A DNA stretch of 64,000 nucleotides, taken from Nocardia abscessus NBRC 100374. GTDB lineage: Bacteria > Actinomycetota > Actinomycetes > Mycobacteriales > Mycobacteriaceae. The notes under the pieces are model-generated. The model did no database searches. It was given only the letters and a program-made list of their open reading frames with translations, and was not told the DNA's origin. Shown in pieces: positions 1 through 9,685 of this stretch; within the stretch, counting starts at the first letter, position 1, and each line of letters begins with the position of its first letter. A program made the position numbers and the translations under genes. Location of the stretch: positions 1-64,000 of the forward strand of contig NZ_BAFP01000099.1 in the NCBI RefSeq assembly GCF_000308455.1, read 5' to 3'.

Positions 1-650
1 GGCGCCGCGCCATAGGCCCGCACCCCGAGGTCGCTCGGATAGTCCCGGATGAACAGCAGCACCAGCGGCGCCACGGCCAGCGCCGCGCCCGCGACGATCA
101 GCGACGGCATTCGCCAGCCGTGTGCGTTCGCCAGCGCCGATACCAGCGGCAAGAAGATCAACTGTCCGGTCGCGCCCGCCGCGGTGAGCACGCCGGTCAC
201 CAGGCCGCGCTGACGGACGAACCAGCGGCCGGTGATCGTGGCGACGAACGGCATCGACATCGACCCGACGCCGATCCCGACCAGCAGGCCCCAGGTCAGC
301 ACCAGGTGCCACGGCTGGGACATGAACACCGTCAGTCCGCTGCCCCCAGCGACCAGCAGCAGCGCGCAGGCCACCACCCGGCGGATGCCGAAGCGATCCA
401 TCAGTGCGGCGGCGAACGGCGAGATCAGCCCGTAGAGCAGGAGATTCAGCGAGACGGCCGTTCCGATGGTGCCGTGCGACCACCCGAACTCCTGCTGCAG
501 CGGGTCCATCAGCACGCCGGGCACGGATCGGAAGGCGGCCGCGCCGAGCAGCGCGACGAAGCCGACACCCGCGACCGGCCACGCCGGGTGCAAGCGCCGC
601 CGCGGCGGGGAGTGGAGCGGAACCGGGGTCGGCGTCTGGAGTTCGGTCAC
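1..650 (-). CDS. MFS transporter, C-terminus cut by window edge
   Basis: The minus strand reads a polytopic protein with alternating hydrophobic segments and short basic loops typical of the major facilitator superfamily, including a GWRMPS turn before a hydrophobic helix near the window edge and an RFGIRR-type loop after the second helix pair. About 216 residues are present, covering roughly the first six helices; the rest lies beyond base 1. The start is taken as GTG at 650, giving VTELQTP before a basic juxtamembrane stretch; no strong ribosome site is visible, so the start is uncertain. The substrate cannot be told. The plus-strand reading frames here are Arg/Gln-rich and look like shadows. 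Confidence 0.8.
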   Translation of the reverse strand, partial: MTELQTPTPVPLHSPPRRRLHPAWPVAGVGFVALLGAAAFRSVPGVLMDPLQQEFGWSHGTIGTAVSLNLLLYGLISPFAAALMDRFGIRRVVACALLLVAGGSGLTVFMSQPWHLVLTWGLLVGIGVGSMSMPFVATITGRWFVRQRGLVTGVLTAAGATGQLIFLPLVSALANAHGWRMPSLIVAGAALAVAPLVLLFIRDYPSDLGVRAYGAA

Positions 651-829
651 CGGCTGAGCCTGCCGGAACTATGCCCACGCATCGAGTGGCCGGAATGCCA
701 CATACCATCAAATTCGTGCCATTCGCGCCGGTCCCGGTATTTTCTCGACAAGGCGGGCACGCGTCCCTAGGGTCGCAGGAAGCCTGCGGCACCATGATCA
801 CCGTTGCGGGCCACAAGACAGGAGTGAAC

Positions 830-1573
830 ATGATTCGGTGGATCTGGGTCTTCCTGGACCGGCCGACCCAACGCTTCGACGATTGCGCGAAATTCTGGTC
901 CACGGTCACCGGCACCCAGCTCTCCGCTCGGCGCGGCGCGAACGACGAGTTCCTCACGTTGTTGCCGGACCCGGCGCTGTTCGCCGCGGCGAGTGTGAAG
1001 ATGCAGGCGGTGACCGGTCTCGGTGGTGTGCACCTCGATCTGGACGTCGAGGACATCCCCTCCGCCGTTCGCACCGCGCTCGATCTGGGTGCCGAGCTGG
1101 TCGCCAACCACCCCGACTACGCCGTGCTGCGGTCCCCCGGCGGTCAGACGTTCTGCCTGACACCGAGCGGCCGCGCCACGAGCACGCCCGCGCCCGCCGT
1201 CCGGGCGCCGGACGGCACCTTCTCGCGCCTGGACCAGGTGTGCCTCGACATCGGTCCCGACGACCACGAGGTGGAGACCCGTTTCTGGACCTCGCTGACC
1301 GGCTGGACGTACCGGCCCGGCAGGCGGCCGGAATTCGCCCTGCTGCGCTCCGCGCAGCGCCAGCTCCCCACGCAGTTGCTGCTGCAGCGCCTCGGCGAGA
1401 ACCGCCCGACCAGCGCGCACATCGATCTGGCCGCCGGCGACATCGAAGCCACCGCCGCCTGGCACGAGTCGCTCGGCGCAACCGTGGTGCAGCGGTACGA
1501 GCACTGGATCGTACTGAGCGATCCGAGCGACGCGCTGTACTGCGTCACCGCTCGCGATCCCAACGGGGTCTGA
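830..1573 (+). CDS. VOC (glyoxalase-like) protein with two domain halves
   Basis: A 247-aa protein built of two vicinal-oxygen-chelate halves, about residues 1-115 and 125-247, each starting with a beta strand followed by a helix containing FWS or FWT (CAKFWSTVTG and ETRFWTSLTG). This is the Glyoxalase_6-like type common in actinobacteria; substrate and metal dependence are unknown. ATG 830 is chosen because AGGAG sits at 820-824, six bases upstream; the open frame continues further upstream but lacks family similarity. The stop codon falls inside the first unit of a 26-bp tandem repeat that fills the following 390 bases. Confidence 0.75.
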   Translation: MIRWIWVFLDRPTQRFDDCAKFWSTVTGTQLSARRGANDEFLTLLPDPALFAAASVKMQAVTGLGGVHLDLDVEDIPSAVRTALDLGAELVANHPDYAVLRSPGGQTFCLTPSGRATSTPAPAVRAPDGTFSRLDQVCLDIGPDDHEVETRFWTSLTGWTYRPGRRPEFALLRSAQRQLPTQLLLQRLGENRPTSAHIDLAAGDIEATAAWHESLGATVVQRYEHWIVLSDPSDALYCVTARDPNGV

Positions 1574-1959
1574 CCATCGGTCCCGCGCCGCGCGTCTGAC
1601 CTTCGGTCCGGCGGCCGTACGTCTGACCATCGTCCGGCGGCCGCGCGTCTGACCATCCTCCGGCGGCCGCGCCTCCGACCATCGGTCCGGCGCCGCACGT
1701 CCGACCATCCTCCGGCGGCCGCGCCTCCGACCATCGGTCCGGCGCCGCACGTCCGACCATCCTCCGGCGGCCGCGCCTCCGACCATCGGTCCGGCGCCGC
1801 ACGTCCGACCATCCTCCGGCGGCCGCGCCTCCGACCATCGGTCCGGCGCCGCACGTCCGACCATCCTCCGGCGGCCGCGCCTCCGACCATCGGTCCGGCG
1901 CCGCACGTCCGACCATCCTCCGGCGGCCGCGCGTCTGACCATCGGTCCGGCGCCGTACG
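1569..1959. repeat. 26-bp minisatellite, 15 copies, with a 52-bp higher-order dimer
   Basis: Fifteen head-to-tail units, each beginning TCTGACC or TCCGACC, start at 1569, 1595, 1622, 1648, 1674 and then every 26 bases to 1934; one unit is 27 bp. From 1674 to 1933 two unit types alternate perfectly (ACCATCGGTCCGGCGCC type and ACCATCCTCCGGCGGCC type), giving five 52-bp dimers. The first unit contains the stop codon of the VOC gene. The array has no stop codon on the minus strand, which produces long but artefactual reading frames there. It looks like a variable-number tandem repeat expanded by slippage or unequal recombination. Confidence 0.95.
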
Positions 1960-2237
1960 TCTGGCCGCACCGCCCACGGAGCCTCCGCCCCGGACTCGCC
2001 CTGGTAGGGCAGCTCGGCGGCGCGCCAGTCGCCCAGCACCACGCTCAGACCGCCGTCCAGCTCCCTGGTGATCGGGCCTGCTCAGCAGCTGCCGGTGCTG
2101 CGCCGAACTCCTGCCACTTCGCGGCGGAGCCGCACATGAGCGCGTGGTGGGTCTGTGTGGTTCGGTCGCGCCGCTGGGCCCGGTGACACCGCGGGCACCT
2201 GATCTGCGCGCGGGAGCCGCGGTGGCAGAGTACCGGT
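1960..2237. other. Non-coding stretch with possible gene remnant
   Basis: Between the minisatellite and the methyltransferase no intact gene is seen. On the minus strand, 1975-2131 reads as two short protein-like pieces in different frames (MCGSAAKWQEFG, then LSVVLGDWRAAELPYQ) that would join only through a frameshift. This may be a broken gene invaded by the repeat, or chance in high-GC DNA. The promoter of the methyltransferase must lie here. Confidence 0.3.
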
Positions 2238-3755
2238 GTGCCTACGAACCACTCGACCACCACCGGATCGCTGCTCACCGCGTTGTGCCCGGACCTGCGG
2301 ACCGCGCTCACCAGGGTGGGTTACGACGCCGACACCTTGCTCGAGGCACTCGGTGATGCGCACGCGGCGCTGAGCCGGTCGGAGCCGGTCCCCGTGCGCC
2401 GAGCGGCGCGCGAGGCGGGCGAGCTGGGCACGCTCATCCGCCTGCTGCTGCTCGGCGACGCCCTGCCGCAGCGGGAGGTGGCCGCGGCGCTCGCGCCCGT
2501 GGCGATCGACCGCGCGGTCGCCGCGGGCCTGCTGGACCGCGACGGCGACCAGGTGCGGGCGGCATTGGACCTGCGTCCGCTCGACGCGGGCGGCGGCACC
2601 CGGTGGATCCTGTCCGACCTCGACGATTCGATGCGGCGGCGCACGCTGACCGAAGACCACGTCCTGGGCGTGGGCCACGCCTCCCTCTCGCTGCTGCGCG
2701 CCACCCCCACCCGCCCGGTCGGCACGGTGCTCGATCTCGGCACCGGCTGCGGCGTGCAGGCGGTGCACGCCGCCTTCTATGCGCAGCGCGTCACCGGCAC
2801 CGACGTCAACCCCCGCGCGTTGTGGCTGGCCGAGGCGACCGCGGCGCTCAACGGCCTGGACATCGAACTGGTGGAGGGCTCCTGGTTCGAGCCGGTCCGG
2901 GGCAGGCGCTTCGACCAGGTGGTGGCCAATCCGCCGTTCGTGGTGGGCCCGGCGCGCATCGAGCACACCTACCGCGATTCCGGCCTCGCGCTCGACGGCG
3001 CAAGCGAATTGGTCATCGCACAGGCGGCGGATCTGCTCGCACCCGGCGGCACCGCCGCGATGCTCGCCGCCTGGGTGCATGCCGAGGACGAGGACTGGCG
3101 CGGGCGCGTCTCGTCCTGGCTGCCCGCCTACGGTGTGGACGCCTGGGCGGTCCAGCGCGATGTCGCCGACCCCGCGCTCTACGTGGGCACCTGGTTGCGT
3201 GACGCGGGCGCCGACCCGCGGGACCCGTCCGCCCAAGCCCGCGCGGAGCGCTGGCTGGATGCCTTCGACGCGGCACGCGTCGAGGGAATCGGATTCGGTT
3301 TCGTGTATCTGCGCGCCATCGACGGACCGACCGAACTGCTCGCGGAGGATCTCACCCACGGCTTCGACGATCCGCTCGGCGACGAGGCAGTCCGGTATTT
3401 CGAGCGTTCGGCCTGGCTGCGTGCCGTCGCCGGTGACGAAAGTCTCGCGTGGTCTTCACGTTTCGTCGTGGACCCCGCGACCGCACTGGAACGGGTGTAT
3501 CTCCCCGGCGCCGACGGCTGGGCTCCCGAAGTGGCACGGCTGCATCGTGGCGACGGACCGCGCTGGCAGCACGAAGTGGATGAGGCCACAGTCTCGCTGC
3601 TGGCGGGAATGCACGCCGACGGCCTGCCGTTGTACGAGCTGATCGAGCTGCTGGCGCTCGCGCACGGATCCGAGGAGGTGAGTGCCCAGTTCGCGGCCGA
3701 CGCGTTGTCCGTGGTCACCGGATTGGTACGGCACGGGCTCATCAGGCCCGTGTGA
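2238..3755 (+). CDS. Class I SAM-dependent methyltransferase, DUF7059-type N-terminus
   Basis: A 505-aa protein. After an all-helical N-terminal region (about 1-150) comes a Rossmann methyltransferase core with motif I VLDLGTGCG at about residue 163 and the NPPF motif at about residue 230, the signature of enzymes that methylate amide or amino nitrogen (HemK/PrmC, RlmG-like). A further 200 residues follow the core, so it is longer than PrmC. The target is not known from sequence; ribosomal RNA or protein are the usual ones. GTG 2238 is the start used; the frame is open and the N-terminus is plausible. A hairpin at 3851-3872 may terminate it. Confidence 0.8.
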   Translation: MPTNHSTTTGSLLTALCPDLRTALTRVGYDADTLLEALGDAHAALSRSEPVPVRRAAREAGELGTLIRLLLLGDALPQREVAAALAPVAIDRAVAAGLLDRDGDQVRAALDLRPLDAGGGTRWILSDLDDSMRRRTLTEDHVLGVGHASLSLLRATPTRPVGTVLDLGTGCGVQAVHAAFYAQRVTGTDVNPRALWLAEATAALNGLDIELVEGSWFEPVRGRRFDQVVANPPFVVGPARIEHTYRDSGLALDGASELVIAQAADLLAPGGTAAMLAAWVHAEDEDWRGRVSSWLPAYGVDAWAVQRDVADPALYVGTWLRDAGADPRDPSAQARAERWLDAFDAARVEGIGFGFVYLRAIDGPTELLAEDLTHGFDDPLGDEAVRYFERSAWLRAVAGDESLAWSSRFVVDPATALERVYLPGADGWAPEVARLHRGDGPRWQHEVDEATVSLLAGMHADGLPLYELIELLALAHGSEEVSAQFAADALSVVTGLVRHGLIRPV

Positions 3756-3829
3756 CTCCACGGCAGCCGTGCGCCGGTCGGTGCAGGTCCTGGCCGGGGA
3801 TTGTCCCCGACTGCGGCGCTTCTCAGGAA

Positions 3830-3845
3830 CTTCTCAGACGAGAAG
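3830..3845 (+). other. Short inverted repeat upstream of sigB
   Basis: CTTCTC-AGAC-GAGAAG, perfect 6-bp arms with a 4-base loop; CTTCTCAG also occurs just upstream as a direct repeat. It could be part of a terminator for the methyltransferase gene or a regulator site for sigB. Confidence 0.4.
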
Positions 3846-3850
3846 GGCGA

Positions 3851-3872
3851 AAACCGCTGCTCAGAGCGGTTT
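3851..3872 (+). terminator. Hairpin between methyltransferase and sigB
   Basis: AAACCGCT-GCTCAG-AGCGGTTT: perfect 8-bp arms, 6-base loop, ending in three T. A plausible weak intrinsic terminator about 95 bases after the methyltransferase stop; it lies just upstream of the sigB promoter, so a regulatory role is also possible. Confidence 0.5.
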
Positions 3873-3888
3873 ATGCCGGCCGTAACGG

Positions 3889-3914
3889 GGAACTTTCTTC
3901 CTGTCGGGTCCGTT
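3889..3914 (+). promoter_or_regulatory. ECF-type (SigH/SigE-like) promoter for sigB
   Basis: GGAAC at 3889-3893, an 18-base spacer, then GTT at 3912-3914. This fits the actinobacterial SigH/SigR and SigE consensus (GGAAY, 18-19 bases, GTT). It sits 35 bases before the sigB start. Mycobacterial sigB is known to be driven by SigE and SigH from the same kind of element. Confidence 0.65.
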
Positions 3915-3949
3915 GATCGGAATGAGACACCACCGACAGGAGGCAAGTC

Positions 3950-4918
<969 letters not shown>

Positions 4919-4966
4919 TCATCCCCCGGCCGCCGACTGCTCCGAGACAGCTCCGGCGTTCGGCTC

Positions 4967-4990
4967 GGTGACCCTCCCGTCGGGGTCACC
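4967..4990 (+). terminator. Terminator-like hairpin after sigB
   Basis: GGTGACCC, 8-base loop, GGGTCACC: perfect 8-bp arms about 50 bases after the sigB stop. There is no long U tract, as is common for actinobacterial terminators. Confidence 0.55.
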
Positions 4991-5082
4991 TTCCCGCGCC
5001 GACCGGTGACCGCGCGTACCCGTCCCCTCCGGGTGACGCGCGAGCCGGTCGGCGGTGTCGTATCCCCCTTTTTCGAACGGGT

Positions 5083-5385
5083 TCAGCCCTGTTCCACCTC
5101 GATGTCGTATTTGACGGTGTCACCTTCCACCGAGGTCACCGTCAGCGTCACGCCCAGCGTGTCGGCGCCCGCGGTCAGCGTGCAGCGCATGGTGGTCCCC
5201 TCTTTGCCGGTGAGATCGCCGGGGCAATCGATCGAATCGGGTTCCTGGCCGACCTTTTCGGTGAGCGAGTCCTTGACCGATTTCTCCAAATCGGCCTCCT
5301 GGACCTTCGGAGTGCCGACGCTGACCGAACACGCGGTGAGTGCCGCGGCGAGCAGCGACAGCAGAGCAACACTTCGGATCTTCAT
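5083..5385 (-). CDS. DUF4333-type lipoprotein
   Basis: A 100-aa secreted lipoprotein. Residues 1-18 are a signal peptide ending in the lipobox LTAC with the lipidated Cys at 19. The mature part has two further Cys about 30 residues before the C-terminus (IDCPG and MRCTL), fitting the DUF4333 fold with one disulfide. Members are small cell-surface proteins of unknown role. ATG 5385 is used rather than the longer frame because it begins the signal peptide directly. Confidence 0.8.
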   Translation of the reverse strand: MKIRSVALLSLLAAALTACSVSVGTPKVQEADLEKSVKDSLTEKVGQEPDSIDCPGDLTGKEGTTMRCTLTAGADTLGVTLTVTSVEGDTVKYDIEVEQG

Positions 5386-5540
5386 GGCGAGCGGGCCTTT
5401 CTTCGGATGAACCTGGCATCCCCACATCGCGGCAGAAGCGATCGCCCGTTATCGGACACCCCGCGCGTGACATGTGCGAGCCGACGTCGCAGCCGCGCCA
5501 CGTCCCTGGCCGCCAACTCGCTCAGCAAACCCGGTGGTGC

Positions 5541-8213
5541 TCAACCCAGTCGGCGCGGGCCGGTGTCGAAACGGCTCGGCTCCGGGCCGATACGGCCGCG
5601 CGCGTAGAGGATTTCCGCCGAGGTCGGCGAGGCCAGCACCGGGTCGAAGGCCAGTTCCCGCATCTCCGGCAAGTCGTCGAACAGGGCCGAAATGCGCTGG
5701 GCGAGTTCGGCGAGGGCCGCCTTGTCCACGCGCGGACTCGCCGGGGTACCGGACAGCAGCGGCGCGGCGCGCGGCGCGTCGATCAGAGCTGTGGCCTCGT
5801 CGGCGGTCAACGGCAGTGCCCGATAGGCACGGTCGCCGAGCAACTCGATGATCAGCCCGGACAGGCCGAACTCGATCACCGAGCCGAACGAGGGGTCGTC
5901 CTGTACGCGCAGGATGCAACCGACGCCCTTGGTGGCCATCTTCTGGATGTGCAACACAGGGTCACCGCACAACTCCGCCAGGTCCGCGTATCCCTGGCGC
6001 ACCGCTTCCGGCCGCCACAGATCGAGCCGCACACCGGTGAGATCCGGTCTGCGCCGCCACAATTCGCCGGTCGCCTTGGCCGCCACCGGATAGCCGAGTT
6101 CCTCCGCGGCCGCGACCGCCTCCTCCGCGCTGCGCACCTCGCGGAATTCCACGACCGAAATGCCGTAGCAGGCAAGCAGTTCCACCGTCTCGAGATCGGT
6201 GAGCCGGCGGCCGCCCGACCCGGCCATCCAGTCCGCCACCAATTGGCGCGCGCGGTCGGTGTCGATGCCCTTCGGCCGCACCACCGGCGACACGGGCCTG
6301 GTGCGCCATTCGGCGTATCGCCGGACCCGGGCCAACGCCCGCGCGGCGCGTTCGGGATCGGGATACGACGGAATCGACCCGTGCACCGCCGCCGCGCCCG
6401 GACCGCGCACCGCGAGCAGGTTCGGGATCCCTTGCTCGGCGACGAACGTGGTGAGGATCGGCTTGCCCGCCTCGGGCACGGCGGCCGCCGCCGCCCTGAT
6501 CGCGTCGGCGAAGCCTGCGGTCGGCAGCGGCACCGGCGGCGCGAAGACGACGATCACCGCGTCCGTCTCCTCCGACCGCAGGGCCGCGACCAGGGCGTCC
6601 AGATACGCTCCCGGCGTCGCCTGCGGGCCGAGGTTGACCGGCTCGCCCACCACGAGGCCCTCGCCGCGCGCCGCGTCGAGGGCCAGCCAGTTGAGCGCCG
6701 TGCTGTTGCCGACCACCGCCAGCCGCTGGCCCCGCGGCAACGGCTGATAGCCCAGCAGAGCGGCGCAGTCGAAGAGTTCGGAAATCGAGTCGACCTGGAC
6801 GATGCCCGCCTGAGCGAACAGATCCCGCACGATCGACCGGTCCATGTCCCCCGCGGGCTGGGCGGCGGAGCGTCCGCTGCTCACCGCGACGATCGGCTTG
6901 GTCCGGGCCACCCGGCGCGCGAGCCGGGAGAACTTGCGCGGATTGCCGAAACTCTCCAGATACAGCAGCACCACATCGGTGTCCGGGTCGCTGTCCCAGT
7001 ACTGCAGCAGGTCGTTGCCGGAGACGTCGGCGCGATTACCCGCGGACACGAACGTGGACAAGCCGAGGTTGCGCGCCGCCGCCTCGCCCAGGATCGCCGC
7101 GCCCAAGGGCCCGGACTGGCAGAAGAATCCCATTCGCCCGCGACCGGGCAGCAGGGGGGCCAGGGTCGCGTTCATGGCGACCGCCGGGTCGGTGTTCGCG
7201 ATGCCGAGTGCGCTCGGTCCGACCACGCGCATGCCGTGGCCACGAGCGGCGGCCACGAGTTCACGTTCGGCCGCCAGACCCCCCTCCCCGGTCTCGCCGA
7301 AGCCCGCGGTCAACACCACGAGCCCTTTGACGCCCTTGGCCATGCAATCGTCGAGCACCGACCCGATCGCCGCGGGCGGCACCGCGACCACGGCGAGGTC
7401 GACCTCGTCGGGGATTTCCCGGACCGTCGCGTATGCCCGCACACCGCGCACCGACTTGCGGTTCGGGTTCACCGGGAACACCGGCCCTTGGAACAGACCC
7501 GACAGCAGATTCGCCAGCAGCGCGCCGCCGACGCGCCCCGTCGCGGGGGTGGCGCCGATCACCGCGACCGACCGCGGGGCCAGCAGATTGCCCACGCTGC
7601 GCGCCTCGGAGGCGCGTTCGCGCGAATCACGCACCGACAGCAGCGCTTCGGTGGGATCGATGGCGAACTCGAGATGCAGGACCGATCCGTCCCTGCTGCG
7701 CTCGACCTGATAGCCCGCGTCGCGGAAGACCGTCACCATCACGGTGTTCTCCGCGAGCACCTCGGCGACGAAAGTCTCGATCTTGTTCTCGGCGGCGGCG
7801 CCGGCCAGGTGCTCCAGCAGGATCGAGCCGAGCCCGCGGCCCTGATGCCCGTCGGCCACCACGAACGCGACCTCCGCCGCCCGCGGCCCGTCCCGCTCCA
7901 GCAGCTCGTAGCGGCCCACCGCGACGATCGCCTCACCCAGTTCCAGTACCAGTCCCACTCGGTCGCGATAGTCCACGTGCGTGGTGCGGTACAGGTCTTT
8001 GGGCGAGATCCGCGGGTAGGGCCCGAAATACCGTAGATACCTGGTGCGATCGGACAGCGCGCTGTGGAACTCCTGCAGCGGCTCGGCGTCGCCGGGGGTG
8101 ATCGGGCGCAGTCGTACGACGCCGCCGTCGGAGGCCAGCACATCGGCGAACCAGTGCTGCGGTGGCGGAGGCGGCGCGGCGGGAGCGTCCGGGGTGTCGG
8201 GGAAGTCAGTCAC
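5541..8213 (-). CDS. GNAT acetyltransferase fused to ADP-forming acyl-CoA synthetase-like domains (Pat type)
   Basis: An 890-aa fusion. Residues about 30-175 form a GNAT acetyltransferase with the acetyl-CoA motif QGRGLG at 124-129. About 205-660 is the CoA-binding and ligase part of acetate-CoA ligase (ADP-forming), opening with SVAVIGAT, and the C-terminal 200 residues are an ATP-grasp part. Enzymes of this layout acetylate lysines of proteins such as acetyl-CoA synthetase. The GNAT domain is N-terminal, the reverse of enterobacterial PatZ but known in actinomycetes. GTG 8213 overlaps the acuC stop by 8 bases and has GGAGG before it, so the two genes are translationally coupled. Whether the synthetase half is catalytic or only a ligand sensor cannot be settled here. 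Confidence 0.85.
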   Translation of the reverse strand: MTDFPDTPDAPAAPPPPPQHWFADVLASDGGVVRLRPITPGDAEPLQEFHSALSDRTRYLRYFGPYPRISPKDLYRTTHVDYRDRVGLVLELGEAIVAVGRYELLERDGPRAAEVAFVVADGHQGRGLGSILLEHLAGAAAENKIETFVAEVLAENTVMVTVFRDAGYQVERSRDGSVLHLEFAIDPTEALLSVRDSRERASEARSVGNLLAPRSVAVIGATPATGRVGGALLANLLSGLFQGPVFPVNPNRKSVRGVRAYATVREIPDEVDLAVVAVPPAAIGSVLDDCMAKGVKGLVVLTAGFGETGEGGLAAERELVAAARGHGMRVVGPSALGIANTDPAVAMNATLAPLLPGRGRMGFFCQSGPLGAAILGEAAARNLGLSTFVSAGNRADVSGNDLLQYWDSDPDTDVVLLYLESFGNPRKFSRLARRVARTKPIVAVSSGRSAAQPAGDMDRSIVRDLFAQAGIVQVDSISELFDCAALLGYQPLPRGQRLAVVGNSTALNWLALDAARGEGLVVGEPVNLGPQATPGAYLDALVAALRSEETDAVIVVFAPPVPLPTAGFADAIRAAAAAVPEAGKPILTTFVAEQGIPNLLAVRGPGAAAVHGSIPSYPDPERAARALARVRRYAEWRTRPVSPVVRPKGIDTDRARQLVADWMAGSGGRRLTDLETVELLACYGISVVEFREVRSAEEAVAAAEELGYPVAAKATGELWRRRPDLTGVRLDLWRPEAVRQGYADLAELCGDPVLHIQKMATKGVGCILRVQDDPSFGSVIEFGLSGLIIELLGDRAYRALPLTADEATALIDAPRAAPLLSGTPASPRVDKAALAELAQRISALFDDLPEMRELAFDPVLASPTSAEILYARGRIGPEPSRFDTGPRRLG

Positions 8214-9477
8214 GAGGGTCCTCCGGGTCGAGACCTAGCAACCCGAAAGTCGCTCGGCGGGTGGCCAGCACGGCCATGTCTACGGCACGTTGGGCGCGGT
8301 CGACCCGCGCGTCACCGGTCTCACCGGTTCCGCCGGGGCCGTCCCACGGACGGTAGGCCACGTCACCGCCGTCGCCCATGGTGTGCGGCGGGTCCGCCTG
8401 CGGCGCCGCCGCGCGGATCGTCTCGATCCAGTCCTGCGGAATCGGCGTCGCGGGGTCGACGGTGCGATCCAGCGCGGTGGCCAGCAGATGCGTCCAGGCC
8501 CGCGGCACCACCCGGATCAGGCCGTATCCGCCGCCGCCGACGGCGAGCCAGCGTCCTTCGGCATATCGGTCGGCGAGCTCCCGCATGGCGCGGAAGGCCG
8601 CTCGCTGCCCGTCCACGGTGAGTTCCAGATCGGCCAAGGGGTCTTCACGATGCGTGTCCACACCGCACTGGCTGACCACGATCTGCGGACCGAACGCCGC
8701 CACCGCGCCCGGCACGACGGCGTGGAAACCGCGCAGCCATTGCGCATCCCGGGTACCGGGCAGCAGTGGCAGGTTGATCGACGTGCCTTCGGCCGCGCCC
8801 GCGCCGGTCTCCTCCGGCCACCCAGTGTTCGGCCACAGCGTGGCCGGATGCTGGTGCAGCGAAATGGTCAGCACCCGGGGATCGCCGTAGAAAGCGCGCT
8901 GCACGCCGTCGCCGTGGTGCACGTCCACATCGATGTAGGCGATCCGGTCGAAACCGTGATCCAGCAGCCAGGAGATGGCCACCGCCGGGTCGTTGTACAC
9001 ACAGAAGCCGGACGCCGAATCCGCCATCGCGTGATGCATGCCACCGCCGATGCTCACCGCTCGCTTGGTGCGTCCCTCCGCGATCTCCCTGGCCGCGGCC
9101 AGGGTTCCGCCGACGATCGTGGACGCGGCCTGGTGCATCCGTGGAAACACCGGATTGTCCGGGGAACCGAGGCCGTAGGGCGGTGCGGCGGGCGAACCGA
9201 CCGGCGGCACGGCGCGTTCGACCGCGTCGAGGTAGTCGGGGGTGTGGATACGCAGCAGGTCCGGACGTCCCGCGGCGGCGGGTTCGAGCAGCTCGACACC
9301 CTCGAGCAGTCCGAGACTTTCCGCCAGCGCCATGGTGAACTTCAGGCGCGCCGGCTTCATCGGATGCTCCGGAGTCCAGGCGTAATCCAGGAACCGCTCG
9401 GTCCAGACGACGGTTCCGGACCGGCTCGTCCCGGGCGAGATCGGCGCCCGAGGTTCGCCGCGCGGTGCAGTGGCCAT
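8206..9477 (-). CDS. acuC: AcuC-type class I lysine deacetylase
   Basis: A 423-aa zinc-dependent deacetylase of the arginase/HDAC fold. Visible are TPEHPMKPARL near the N-terminus, the GGGMHHAM active-site histidine pair, IDVDVHHGDG around residue 180 (zinc ligands) and GGGGYG near the C-terminus. It removes acetyl groups from lysine in proteins, classically from acetyl-CoA synthetase. ATG 9477 starts MATAPRG; the upstream frame has no family character. It is the first gene of a two-gene operon with the acetyltransferase downstream and is divergent from ideR, with about 210 bases between them. Confidence 0.88.
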   Translation of the reverse strand: MATAPRGEPRAPISPGTSRSGTVVWTERFLDYAWTPEHPMKPARLKFTMALAESLGLLEGVELLEPAAAGRPDLLRIHTPDYLDAVERAVPPVGSPAAPPYGLGSPDNPVFPRMHQAASTIVGGTLAAAREIAEGRTKRAVSIGGGMHHAMADSASGFCVYNDPAVAISWLLDHGFDRIAYIDVDVHHGDGVQRAFYGDPRVLTISLHQHPATLWPNTGWPEETGAGAAEGTSINLPLLPGTRDAQWLRGFHAVVPGAVAAFGPQIVVSQCGVDTHREDPLADLELTVDGQRAAFRAMRELADRYAEGRWLAVGGGGYGLIRVVPRAWTHLLATALDRTVDPATPIPQDWIETIRAAAPQADPPHTMGDGGDVAYRPWDGPGGTGETGDARVDRAQRAVDMAVLATRRATFGLLGLDPEDPRD

Positions 9478-9685
9478 GATCGCAACGCTAGCGGGAAGCA
9501 AGGAACCCCGCGAAACGTTCCTATGCAGTACAAATACAAGAAAGACGCTCACGGCCGCCTGCCGTGCGCCGATCGGGTTGCCGCAGTGCCGCCGGAGACG
9601 TCGTGCGCAACGTGGAACGACGCGATCCGGCACACGGGGGCGCCGTCGTGCGTGGGTAGAATTCGTGCCGACGAAGGGGTAACAG

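Noticed and set aside
1569..1959. 26-bp repeats as a CRISPR array
   Set aside because: Units are directly adjacent with no unique spacers and no cas genes are near; it is a minisatellite.
767..2042. Repetitive minus-strand proteins of 165-391 aa through the minisatellite
   Set aside because: All three frames are open only because the repeat lacks stops; the VOC gene on the plus strand explains the rest.
5340..8036. Very long plus-strand frame of 898 codons
   Set aside because: It is antisense to the acetyltransferase, is Arg/His/Gln-rich, and shows no domain; the minus-strand gene has clear motifs.
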